From positions 744,001 to 808,000 of the forward strand of contig NZ_JAIQDI010000001.1 in assembly GCF_020034665.1 (NCBI RefSeq): a stretch of DNA of 64,000 bases. The letters run 5' to 3'. Source of the stretch: Niabella beijingensis. GTDB taxonomy: Bacteria > Bacteroidota > Bacteroidia > Chitinophagales > Chitinophagaceae. Below are positions 35,855 through 44,015 of this stretch, piece by piece. Within the stretch, counting starts at the first letter, position 1; the number at the start of each line of letters is the position of its first letter. A program made the position numbers and the translations under genes. Under the pieces are notes generated by a model. The model saw nothing but the letters and a program-made list of their open reading frames with translations, was not told where the DNA came from and made no database searches.

Positions 35855-37216
35855 ATGCAAACATTCCTGATCAAGAACATAAGCATTGTAAATGAAGGCC
35901 GGACCCACACCGGAGATGTGCTGATCCGTGATGAGAAAATCGAAAAGATAGCCGGCAGCATTGATACCAAAGCGGCGGCAACAGAAATAAACGGTGAAGG
36001 ACGTTACCTGCTCCCCGGGGTCATCGATGACCAGGTGCATTTCCGCGAGCCCGGACTGACCCATAAGGCTACGATCTATACCGAAAGCAAGGCCGCCGTG
36101 GCCGGTGGGGTGACCAGTTTTATGGAAATGCCCAATACGGTTCCGCCGGCATTTACGCTGGAACTGCTGGAAAACAAATACGAAACCGGCCGTACCTCCT
36201 CGCTGGCCAATTATTCCTTTTTTATGGGCACCAATAACCAGAATGCGGAAGATGCCCTGATGGCCAATAAATACAAAGACCGTATCTGCGGCATCAAAGC
36301 CTTTATGGGCTCCAGCACCGGGAACCTGCTGGTGGACAACCCCCTGGTACTGGAAAAACTATTTGGCGGAAGTGAAATGTTGATTGCGACCCACTGTGAG
36401 GATGAACGTATCATCAAAGCCAACCTGCAAAAAGCGATCGATTCCGGGAGAACCCTCACGACTGCCGACCACCCGGTGATCCGCAATGAGGAGGCCTGTT
36501 TTGAATCTTCTTTCTACGCCATCCAGCTGGCCAAAAAACACGGTTCCCGGCTGCATATCCTGCACATCAGTACTGAAAAGGAGCTGCAGCTGTTCACCAA
36601 TATGCTTCCGCTTAAAGAGAAACGCATCACTGCCGAAGTATGTGTGCATCACCTGCACTTTACTGCAGATGATTATGCCGTTCAGGGCAACCTTATTAAA
36701 TGCAACCCGGCCATTAAGGCGCCCCATCACCGGGAAGCCCTTTGGCAGGCACTGCTGGACGACCGGCTGGACGTGATCGCCACCGATCATGCGCCACATA
36801 CGATCGAAGAAAAACAGGAGCCCTACCTGAAAGCCCATGCCGGTGTGCCGCTGGTGCAGCACTCCCTGCTTTTAATGCTCTACTATGTAAAACAGGGAAA
36901 AATTACCCTGGAAAAAGTAGTAGAAAAAATGAGCCACGCCGTGGCCGACTGCTTCCAGATAAAAGACCGGGGCTATATACGTGAAGGATACCAGGCCGAC
37001 CTGGTCATAGCAGATATGAACATCCCCGTTGCCGTAGCAAAAGAAAACATTTTATACAAATGCGGCTGGAGCCCGTTTGAAGACATTAATGGAGCAGGCG
37101 ATCCCTTCATTTTTCCTGCTGCTGTCACGCATACTTTTGTAAACGGGAATTTAATTTATGGAAATGGACAGTGGAATGAGTCTGTAAAGGGACAACGATT
37201 ATTATTTGACAGGTAG
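35855..37216 (+). CDS. pyrC: Dihydroorotase (class I)
   Basis: A 453-residue amidohydrolase of pyrimidine synthesis, closing carbamoyl aspartate to dihydroorotate. The metal motif reads DDQVHFREPG at 58-67, so the first histidine of the usual HxH is Q60; I recall the same change in Porphyromonas dihydroorotase, so it appears lineage-typical. Other sites are GIKAFMGSS, ATHCEDE, HILHIST and the C-terminal ATDHAPH. The ATG at 35855 is chosen; a TTG at 35831 would add eight residues. No other pyr genes are nearby. Confidence 0.93.
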   Translation: MQTFLIKNISIVNEGRTHTGDVLIRDEKIEKIAGSIDTKAAATEINGEGRYLLPGVIDDQVHFREPGLTHKATIYTESKAAVAGGVTSFMEMPNTVPPAFTLELLENKYETGRTSSLANYSFFMGTNNQNAEDALMANKYKDRICGIKAFMGSSTGNLLVDNPLVLEKLFGGSEMLIATHCEDERIIKANLQKAIDSGRTLTTADHPVIRNEEACFESSFYAIQLAKKHGSRLHILHISTEKELQLFTNMLPLKEKRITAEVCVHHLHFTADDYAVQGNLIKCNPAIKAPHHREALWQALLDDRLDVIATDHAPHTIEEKQEPYLKAHAGVPLVQHSLLLMLYYVKQGKITLEKVVEKMSHAVADCFQIKDRGYIREGYQADLVIADMNIPVAVAKENILYKCGWSPFEDINGAGDPFIFPAAVTHTFVNGNLIYGNGQWNESVKGQRLLFDR

Positions 37217-37280
37217 GATTTGAGATGTCAGATATCAGACGTCAGATGTCAGACAGGAGTCACACTGATAGCTGACAGCT
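37217..37280. repeat. GTCAGAT-type tandem tract
   Basis: A degenerate run of GTCAGA units about 10 bases apart (GATGTCAGATATCAGACGTC, then AGATGTCAGACAGG), starting right after the pyrC stop and preceded by GATTTGA. It belongs to the same style of intergenic tract as those at 23781, 41363 and 57406. Confidence 0.55.
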
Positions 37281-37307
37281 AAAAACCGGGAATCATAAAC
37301 AAGAGTC

Positions 37308-38624
37308 ATGCAGATCGACGACATCTCTTTTAACGATATCGCTATTTTTCATCCGGAGGAAGACTATTCCATCTTCCACAAACTGAACTTTACCCGCACT
37401 TTCGGAGGAAAGGAATGGCTGCGTCATTTCTTTTCCACACCTTTCAGCGACATTCAAAAAATACGCGGCACCCAAAAGATACTCCGGAAGCTGATCCTTC
37501 ATGTGGAAGAATGGCCGGAAGATATTACCAATGGTACGATACTCGTAATGGACCGCTTCCTGGATTATGCACTGGACCGGGTAAGCAACAGTCCCACGGT
37601 AGTAGATGCCGCCATTTACCGGGTACTGCATCATGCCGACTATTCCATGGTCCGTTTTTCCATCAATCACTTTGCCGATTTTTTCAGAAGCATGAAACAG
37701 ATCTCCACGCTGCTGAAAGAAGTGGAACTGCCGGCCGGCTTTAGTATTTATATTGAGCGCATCGGCCAGTTGCTGAAAACCGAAGCCTTTGCTCAATTAT
37801 CCGAATCGGTAAAGGACCAGCCCTTCTCCATGAGCAAGAACCTGTATTTTGCCGGTCAGTTGCGCGAAGCACATAAACACGCCGTGCAGGAGCTTATGGA
37901 CATCTATGCCCGGCTGGATGCCTGGTACTCGATGGCGATGGCAGTAAAACATTACAACCTGTCGTTCCCTGAATTTACAGAGCAACCCACTCCTACAATA
38001 GAGGCAACAGGCCTCTATCATATTTTGCTTCAGCAACCGGTGTCATACGATCTTGAGATCAACCAGGAGAATAATTTCCTGTTTTTAACCGGCGCAAACA
38101 TGGCAGGAAAAAGCACGCTGATCAAATCGGTGGGTGCCGCTGTTTTTCTGGCCCACATTGGAATGGGAGTACCCGCCAGGTCGATGAAGCTGACCTTATT
38201 TGACGGACTGATCAGCAATATCAATGTGGTGGACAATATTGTAAAAGGCGAAAGCTACTTTTTTAATGAGGTACAACGCATCCGGAATACCGTAGAGCGG
38301 GTAAGTAACGGTCAGCGATGGCTGGTACTGATCGACGAATTGTTCAAGGGAACCAATGTGCAGGATGCCATGCGTTGTTCGCTGGCAGTGATCCGCGGAT
38401 TGCTGAAGGTGAAGAGTTCGTTGTTTGTCCTCTCCACCCATTTATACGAAATCGGCGAAGAACTGGCCGCCACCCCTTCTATTGCTTTTAAACATTTTGA
38501 GACCACCATCGACGGTGATAACCTTTCCTTCAGTTACCAGTTAAAAGAAGGGATCAGTAAAGACCGGCTGGGTTACTTTATCCTGAAAAAAGAAAAGGTA
38601 GTGGAAATGCTGGACCGGCTCTGA
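37308..38624 (+). CDS. MutS-like ATPase (lever and ATPase domains only)
   Basis: A 438-residue protein related to the C-terminal half of MutS. The N-terminal part (1-245) is a helical lever/clamp-like region without the mismatch-reading domain. The ATPase domain has Walker A GANMAGKST (262-270), followed by SVGAAVFLAHIGMGVPA, the signature-like stretch around SYFFNEVQRI, Walker B VLIDELFKGT and the histidine switch STHLYEIGE. Mismatch repair proper is unlikely because the DNA-mismatch domain is missing. It belongs to the MutS-related group common in Bacteroidota; the substrate is unknown. Confidence 0.85.
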   Translation: MQIDDISFNDIAIFHPEEDYSIFHKLNFTRTFGGKEWLRHFFSTPFSDIQKIRGTQKILRKLILHVEEWPEDITNGTILVMDRFLDYALDRVSNSPTVVDAAIYRVLHHADYSMVRFSINHFADFFRSMKQISTLLKEVELPAGFSIYIERIGQLLKTEAFAQLSESVKDQPFSMSKNLYFAGQLREAHKHAVQELMDIYARLDAWYSMAMAVKHYNLSFPEFTEQPTPTIEATGLYHILLQQPVSYDLEINQENNFLFLTGANMAGKSTLIKSVGAAVFLAHIGMGVPARSMKLTLFDGLISNINVVDNIVKGESYFFNEVQRIRNTVERVSNGQRWLVLIDELFKGTNVQDAMRCSLAVIRGLLKVKSSLFVLSTHLYEIGEELAATPSIAFKHFETTIDGDNLSFSYQLKEGISKDRLGYFILKKEKVVEMLDRL

Positions 38625-38796
38625 CCCCTGTACAACTTCATAAAAAGCCGGAGGGCCTATGCCCCCCAGCCACCTGTCACCAGGTACTTAACACTTCACT
38701 TCTCCCCTGTTCAATATTCCTGCAAAATAACAAAATGCATCAATGTTGCAAAAAATATTTTAAAGAAATCACCCCCCGGATGGTGGCGCAACGCAA

Positions 38797-39429
38797 TCAC
38801 AATGCCTGATTCTGTGTCTGGATATATTGAAGCAAGTCCTCACGACCGCCCCTGTCAACCGCAGAAGTCACAAAATGCAATGGCAATGTTTCCCAGCTTT
38901 CTTTCAGGGTTTCGAGAAATGCCGCTACATTCCGGATGGTAGCACCCGGCTTGTTCTTATCCGCTTTGGTAAACACCAGCACAAAAGGGATCTGCCATTC
39001 ACCGAGCTGGTTAATGAATTCAAGATCGATTTTTTGCGGTTCATGCCGGCTGTCGATCAGTACAAATAAACAAATGAGGTTTTCCCTTTTAAGGATATAC
39101 CGCTCGATCATCATAGACCAGCTTTTCCGTTGCTTTTGAGAAACCTTGGCATAGCCATATCCCGGAAGATCCACCAGGTACCAGGAAGATTTTATCAGTT
39201 TCCCGGTTTTATCCCGGATCCCCGATAGGATCTCAAAATGATTGATGAGCTGTGTTTTTCCGGGCGCCGCCGAGGTCTTGGCCAGTGCTTTTTTATCGCA
39301 CAACATATTGATGAGGGAAGATTTCCCCACGTTGCTACGGCCGATGAATGCATATTCCGGACGGTCCGCTTTCGGACATTGTGTATATTCGGCACTACTT
39401 TTAACGTAAGCCGCAGACTGGATCTCCAT
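38797..39429 (-). CDS. engB: Ribosome biogenesis GTPase EngB/YsxC
   Basis: A 210-residue small GTPase required for 50S assembly. G1 is GRSNVGKSSLIN, G3 is DLPGYGYAKVS, G4 is TKADK and G5 lies in VTSAVD. KTQLINHFE matches the switch I region (G2 threonine in GKT). Size and order of motifs are typical. It lies 10 bases downstream of the GntR-type regulator on the same strand, so both may be co-transcribed. Confidence 0.95.
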   Translation of the reverse strand: MEIQSAAYVKSSAEYTQCPKADRPEYAFIGRSNVGKSSLINMLCDKKALAKTSAAPGKTQLINHFEILSGIRDKTGKLIKSSWYLVDLPGYGYAKVSQKQRKSWSMMIERYILKRENLICLFVLIDSRHEPQKIDLEFINQLGEWQIPFVLVFTKADKNKPGATIRNVAAFLETLKESWETLPLHFVTSAVDRGGREDLLQYIQTQNQAL

Positions 39430-39439
39430 AGCTGCAAAT

Positions 39440-40462
39440 TTATAGGGAAGGGCGCAATCTTAAATGAAAAGGCACCGCTACCTTTTGTTTTTCCCCGCTG
39501 AGCACCAGCCGCGCCGCCTCTGCACCCATTGCCTCAAAATCTGTTGAAAACGTGGTGATCCCCTGTAAGATCAGCCGTTTCAGGGGCGTTTCGTTATAAC
39601 TGATCACGCCCACATCCGCTCCCAGCCGGAGTTCTGCGGCCATGATCTTGTCAACCAGCGTAACCAGGTCGTCCTCCATGAGACAGATATAGACCTCTTT
39701 TTCCGAGATGATTTCCTTCTGAATATGGTGCACCACTTTCCCGTTGAAAGCGTATTGCTGACAGAATCTCCGGAACCCATTGGTGATCTCCTCCGGAAAA
39801 TAGGAGTATTCCGGCTCAATAATCTTCAGGGTTTCGTAATGTTTAAGCCGGTCCAGTGCCTTTTCCAGCGACCGGTAAATGTCTTCTTCGAAGTTTTCAT
39901 ACACCGCGCTGAAATCACCGGTAACCCCCGGTACCAGTTTGTCGAGCAGGATCAGCTTTTCCTTGGGCAGGGCATTGATGATCTCCGGTGCGCCTTCTCC
40001 CCCTTCCATAAAATGGGTGATGATCACAAAATGGGTGTATTTCTTTTCAATACTGGAGATCAGTTTTTTAAAAAGGTTGAAATCATTATTGTAAATGTAA
40101 AAGTCGATTACAGCCGTGGGACCCAGCGTCTTTACAAATGCATCATAGATGATCTTTTTGTGCGTGCTGAGCTTATTGAACATCAGGAATATCTTCAATG
40201 AGTTCTGCAGATCACCGGCTTTTACAAAATACCCTTTACCCGGAACAGAGCCCAGCACCCCCATCCGTTTCAGGTGTTTATAGGCCTTTTCTGCCGTATC
40301 ACGGGAAATTTCAAATTCATAACTCAGCTCGTTAATGGAAGGCAGGATATCATCCTTGCGGATACTGCCATCTGCTATGGCGTTGATAATGGATTGCGCC
40401 AGCTGCTGGTATTTGGGCGTGGCTGACAATACATCCAGCTCAATATATTTAAAAATACTCAT
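39440..40462 (-). CDS. GntR-type regulator with LacI-like sensor domain
   Basis: A 340-residue transcription factor. Residues 10-75 form the winged helix of the GntR family (QQLAQSIINAIADGSI, LPSINELSYEFEISRDTAEKAY, GKGYFV). Residues from 90 on form a periplasmic-binding-protein-like sensor as in AraR. Its end contains the LacI-type stretch DVGVISYNETPLKRL and FHLRLRPSL. Sugars are the usual ligand of this architecture. It is divergent from ubiE with about 140 bases between, and upstream of engB on the same strand; the target genes are not identified. Confidence 0.87.
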   Translation of the reverse strand: MSIFKYIELDVLSATPKYQQLAQSIINAIADGSIRKDDILPSINELSYEFEISRDTAEKAYKHLKRMGVLGSVPGKGYFVKAGDLQNSLKIFLMFNKLSTHKKIIYDAFVKTLGPTAVIDFYIYNNDFNLFKKLISSIEKKYTHFVIITHFMEGGEGAPEIINALPKEKLILLDKLVPGVTGDFSAVYENFEEDIYRSLEKALDRLKHYETLKIIEPEYSYFPEEITNGFRRFCQQYAFNGKVVHHIQKEIISEKEVYICLMEDDLVTLVDKIMAAELRLGADVGVISYNETPLKRLILQGITTFSTDFEAMGAEAARLVLSGEKQKVAVPFHLRLRPSL

Positions 40463-40587
40463 TTTGAAACAGGCAAACTTTGCAAATAAAAGTAGGAAAA
40501 ATAAATGAAGTTCCCCATCCGAAAATAGCAGCCTGCCGGACGCAATGGTTCCCGGGTCTTTTCAATGCATCACTAGGCAATTCCCTT

Positions 40588-40595
40588 TACCTTTG
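40588..40595 (+). promoter_or_regulatory. Promoter -7 box of ubiE
   Basis: TACCTTTG matches TAnnTTTG and lies six bases before the ATG at 40602, so the transcript may be almost leaderless. It supports that ATG over the upstream in-frame start at 40545. Confidence 0.6.
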
Positions 40596-40601
40596 CAGCG
40601 T

Positions 40602-41348
40602 ATGACAGAATTTTCGCACGACCCTATTATTCCTTATAAAGAATCGGGAAAATCCAAAAAAGAACAGGTGGCTGAAATGTTCGACCGCATTGCGCCCCGT
40701 TATGATCTTACCAACCGGGTGCTCTCGGGCCGCTCGGATGTGGCCTGGCGTAAAAAAGCGATAGGGCTGTTAAAAAAGTACCGGCCGCAGGAGCTGCTGG
40801 ATATCGCTACGGGCACGGGTGATATGGCCATACGCGCCTGCAAAATGCTGTCGCCCCGTCATATAACCGGTGTTGATATTTCGGAGCAGATGCTGGAAGT
40901 AGGCCGGCAAAAAATCGCAAAAGAAGGACTGGGCAGCAAAATAACCCTCGAAGCCGGCGACTCTGAAAACCTCCGGTTCCCGGACAACCGCTTTGACGCC
41001 GCAATGGCGGCATTCGGTGTGCGCAACTTTGAACACCTGGAAAAAGGATTGTCCGAAATGTGCCGGGTATTAAAACCGGGCGGTCAATTACTGATCATTG
41101 AATTTTCCCGGCCCCGGCCCGGCTTGTTCAAAGGATTGTATCAGCTGTATATGAACGTTGTGGCGCCCCACATCGCCGGGCTGCTGAAGCAGAACAAAGA
41201 AGCCTATCAATACCTGAATAAATCGGCCCGGGCCTTCCCCGAACGTAAGGAGTTTACTGCCATACTGGAAAAGACCGGTTTTAAAAATGCGCGGTACCGG
41301 GCACTTACCCTTGGTATCTGCTGCATTTATACCGCTGAGAAGCCGTAG
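40602..41348 (+). CDS. ubiE: Menaquinone biosynthesis C-methyltransferase
   Basis: A 248-residue SAM methyltransferase that turns demethylmenaquinone into menaquinone. Family signatures are MFDRIAPRYDLTNRVLSGRS at the N-terminus, the SAM loop LLDIATGTGDMA, GVDISEQML, FGVRNFEHLEKGLSEMCRVL and GGQLLIIEFSRP. In Bacteroidota only menaquinone is expected, so the ubiquinone branch does not apply. The start is set at MTEFSHDP because of the promoter position. Read-through into the metal-receptor gene downstream is possible. Confidence 0.94.
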   Translation: MTEFSHDPIIPYKESGKSKKEQVAEMFDRIAPRYDLTNRVLSGRSDVAWRKKAIGLLKKYRPQELLDIATGTGDMAIRACKMLSPRHITGVDISEQMLEVGRQKIAKEGLGSKITLEAGDSENLRFPDNRFDAAMAAFGVRNFEHLEKGLSEMCRVLKPGGQLLIIEFSRPRPGLFKGLYQLYMNVVAPHIAGLLKQNKEAYQYLNKSARAFPERKEFTAILEKTGFKNARYRALTLGICCIYTAEKP

Positions 41349-41362
41349 GCGGTCAGCACACC

Positions 41363-41389
41363 TGAGATTTGAAACCTGGAATTTGAAAA
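41363..41389. repeat. GAGATTTGA-type tract between ubiE and receptor gene
   Basis: TGAGATTTGAAACCTGGAAT followed by TTGAAAA. The last TTG (41383-41385) is the probable start codon of the next gene, so the tract reaches into its translation start. Confidence 0.45.
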
Positions 41390-42108
41390 TCGTATCACTG
41401 GTACCTTCCATAACGGAACTTTTGTACACCCTGGGCCTGGAAACGGCGGTAGTGGGTATCACGAAATTCTGTGTACATCCGGAACATTGGTTCCGGACCA
41501 AAACAAGGATCGGCGGCACCAAAGATTTACACCTTGAAAGGATCATCGCTCTTCAGCCCGACCTTATTATTGCCAACAGGGAGGAGAATGTAAAAGAGCA
41601 GGTGGAGGTGCTGCAGCAACTGTTTCCGGTGCTGGTCACCGACGTAAACGGTTATCAGGAGGCTCTTGAAATGATCCGAACCATTGGTACTGCAACACAA
41701 CGCAGCCACGAGGCCGCAGCATTAATATCCGCAATAGAAAGAGCGTTTGAACACCTGGATAGCCCAGTACAAAAAACAGCGGTTTATTTTATCTGGAAAG
41801 ACCCCTGGATGACGGTTGGCGGAGATACATTCATTAGTGATATGATGGCCAGGGCCGGTTTTATAAACCTTTATGCATCCCGTAACAGATATCCCGTAAT
41901 AAACCCGGACACATTAAAAATACTCCGGCCCGCATACCTCCTGCTTTCTTCAGAACCTTATCCGTTTAAAGAAAAACATAAAGCGGAACTGCAGCACCTT
42001 TTACCCGGTACAACAATAATGCTGGTAGATGGCGAATTATTCAGCTGGTATGGCAGCAGGATGCTGCAGGCACCGGCCTACTTTAAACAACTCCGGGCAA
42101 AGGGTTAA
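41383..42108 (+). CDS. Helical-backbone metal receptor (BtuF/cobalamin-binding-like)
   Basis: A 241-residue protein of the class III substrate-binding fold (BtuF/FepB-like). It begins KIVSLVPSITELLYTLGLE and has VVGITKFCVHPE, IGGTKDLHLERIIALQPDLI and the long linking helix EAAALISAIERAFEHL. It has no signal peptide, so it would stay in the cytoplasm unless another start exists. The start TTG at 41383 gives the family's N-terminus (KIVSLVPS); an upstream in-frame start at 41287 lies inside ubiE. No transporter genes are adjacent. Cobalamin or haem binding is inference. Confidence 0.78.
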   Translation: MKIVSLVPSITELLYTLGLETAVVGITKFCVHPEHWFRTKTRIGGTKDLHLERIIALQPDLIIANREENVKEQVEVLQQLFPVLVTDVNGYQEALEMIRTIGTATQRSHEAAALISAIERAFEHLDSPVQKTAVYFIWKDPWMTVGGDTFISDMMARAGFINLYASRNRYPVINPDTLKILRPAYLLLSSEPYPFKEKHKAELQHLLPGTTIMLVDGELFSWYGSRMLQAPAYFKQLRAKG

Positions 42109-42157
42109 CGGAAAGGTGCTTACCTGCTGCGCGCACACCGGTTCCGCTCCGTCAGAC

Positions 42158-42186
42158 AAAAAAGAAGGCAGCCCAGGGCCGCCTTC
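42158..42186 (-). terminator. Terminator of the susCD transcript
   Basis: Stem GAAGGCaGCCC / GGGCcGCCTTC (42164-42174, 42176-42186) with one mismatch. On the minus strand it is followed by six T (42163-42158). It lies 48 bases after the susD stop. Confidence 0.82.
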
Positions 42187-42233
42187 CGGAAAAAGATACT
42201 GCAGATACCAGTGCACCAATGCCTGCAGGCTGT

Positions 42234-43997
42234 TTAATGCAGGGTAGGATCAAAGGATCCGCCCCAGTCCTTGTTCTGTTCCAGCTTAGTGGTTTTGTTG
42301 ATAATGCTCTGCGCGATCGGATAGAAATAATACTTATCCGGAACAATATTCGTTTGCACACCGGTTTGCGGCACCTGTACCACGGAATATTTAAAATTAT
42401 TTTCTGAAAGGCTGAACGTACTGGCCTTTTGCTGGGCTTCCAGTATGGGCATTTCCGAACCGTTTACATTGATGGCTATGGCCTCCACACCATTTTTGGT
42501 TTTCTGATCCAGCAGGCTGAACAACCGCCAGCGGCGCAGGTCATTAAAACGATGCCCTTCAAAACAAAGCTCGATATTCCTTTCGTTCATGATCGCCTGT
42601 CGTACATCTTCCCGAGAAACCGCTGTAATGCCATAGGTATTTCCCGCACCGGGTTCTATGCCGGCACGTTTCCGGATCTCCCGCAGCAATACCAGGGCCT
42701 CTGCTGCATGACCTGCTTCATTGGCCGTTTCTGCATAATTCAGCATCACTTCCGCAAAACGCATCAGCACAAAATCAATATCGTATTGCTGTACGTTGGG
42801 CTGGGTCAGGTTCAGGTTACAGTTCTTCAGGATAAAGAAACCCGTATACGTGTTGTTGTTGGTAGACTTATCGCCTACACGGGGATTGACCCCAAAGTTA
42901 TCATTTGCGGAGGCGATGCCCACACTGGTATATTGCTTATAACCTTTCGGGGTGCCTGCAACCGGGAAAAGGCGGGCGTTCCAGAGAATGGATTTTTCAA
43001 AACGGGGATCCCGGTTCTTCCAAAAAGATTGCAGCAGGTCGGCTTCCGACCGGTAGTAACTGCCCTGGGGATCGTTATAACGTTTGCCATCCTTCATCGG
43101 GAATGCTTTTATAAATTCCCAGGTAGGACAGGCAGAAGCATTGCCCCGGCTTAATGAGCCAGGTCTTGCCCCAAAATCCCAGCCGGCCGTCTTACCCGGA
43201 AATTTATTGATAACCGGGAATACGATCTCCGCATTTTTTTCAGACAGGGCAATTTTTCCATAATCCTCGATCAATCCATAGCCCTGGCTCTTCAGACTTT
43301 CATACGCTTTTTTGTTCTCGGTATAAGCCTCGGCCCAGTAAGCATTGTCCCAGGGGTTACCGGGATTGAACAATGGCGAAGCCTTAAACAACAGTACTTT
43401 TGCCTTGAAGGCCTGTGCAAAATTCCCGTCGATATGTCCCCAGTCAGGAGAAGTAACATCGATCTTTGCCGGCAGCAGCGCGAGGGCTTTATCCAGGTCT
43501 TCGATGATAAAATCAAAACATTCTTTTGTGGAATTACGCGGCAGATCCAGGTCGTCCTGGTAGCGGTCCAGCGGCATCGTTACGATCGGCACCCCGCCAT
43601 ATTCCTTTACCATTGAAAAATAGGTATACGCCCGCATAAAATAAGCCTGTGCCAGGATGCCTTCTTTTTCCGACTGGCTCAGCGTTCCGGCCTGCACATC
43701 ACGTATCGCCAGGTTGGCCAGCCGCACATTGGCATAATCCCAATAGCTGGTGGTAGCACCGGTTACCGTAATGGCATCCTCACCAAAGGTAATGCCCGAA
43801 AGCTGTTCACTGTTGCGGTCTGCCGCCACGCTCCAGTTCCCGAATTTGTTATAAAGATTGGCCACAAATGCATTGGCCTGTTGCAGATCGTTCCAGACCT
43901 GTTCCGGCTGATAGTTATTCACATCTTCAATATCCAGCACCTTAGAGCAGCGGACACCCAGGATAATGATGCATAAAAATAGAAATAGCTTTTTCAT
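42234..43997 (-). CDS. SusD/RagB-family outer-membrane lipoprotein
   Basis: A 587-residue surface lipoprotein that lids the SusC channel and captures a nutrient. Signal peptide MKKLFLFLCIIILGVRC with C17 as lipid site; the arginine before it is unusual for a lipobox. The TPR-like helical frame (QAYFMRAYTYFSMVKEYGGV, SFVLMR-type stretch VLMRFAEVMLNYAETANEAG) and the C-terminal NERNIELCFEGHRFNDLRRW are family signatures. It lies 18 bases downstream of susC. The substrate is unknown. Confidence 0.94.
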   Translation of the reverse strand: MKKLFLFLCIIILGVRCSKVLDIEDVNNYQPEQVWNDLQQANAFVANLYNKFGNWSVAADRNSEQLSGITFGEDAITVTGATTSYWDYANVRLANLAIRDVQAGTLSQSEKEGILAQAYFMRAYTYFSMVKEYGGVPIVTMPLDRYQDDLDLPRNSTKECFDFIIEDLDKALALLPAKIDVTSPDWGHIDGNFAQAFKAKVLLFKASPLFNPGNPWDNAYWAEAYTENKKAYESLKSQGYGLIEDYGKIALSEKNAEIVFPVINKFPGKTAGWDFGARPGSLSRGNASACPTWEFIKAFPMKDGKRYNDPQGSYYRSEADLLQSFWKNRDPRFEKSILWNARLFPVAGTPKGYKQYTSVGIASANDNFGVNPRVGDKSTNNNTYTGFFILKNCNLNLTQPNVQQYDIDFVLMRFAEVMLNYAETANEAGHAAEALVLLREIRKRAGIEPGAGNTYGITAVSREDVRQAIMNERNIELCFEGHRFNDLRRWRLFSLLDQKTKNGVEAIAINVNGSEMPILEAQQKASTFSLSENNFKYSVVQVPQTGVQTNIVPDKYYFYPIAQSIINKTTKLEQNKDWGGSFDPTLH

Positions 43998-44015
43998 TTG
44001 AATACTGGTTTAAAT

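Noticed and set aside
37217..37280. CRISPR-like array after pyrC
   Set aside because: The GTCAGA units are about 10 bases apart with no spacers of constant length, so it is a degenerate tandem tract.
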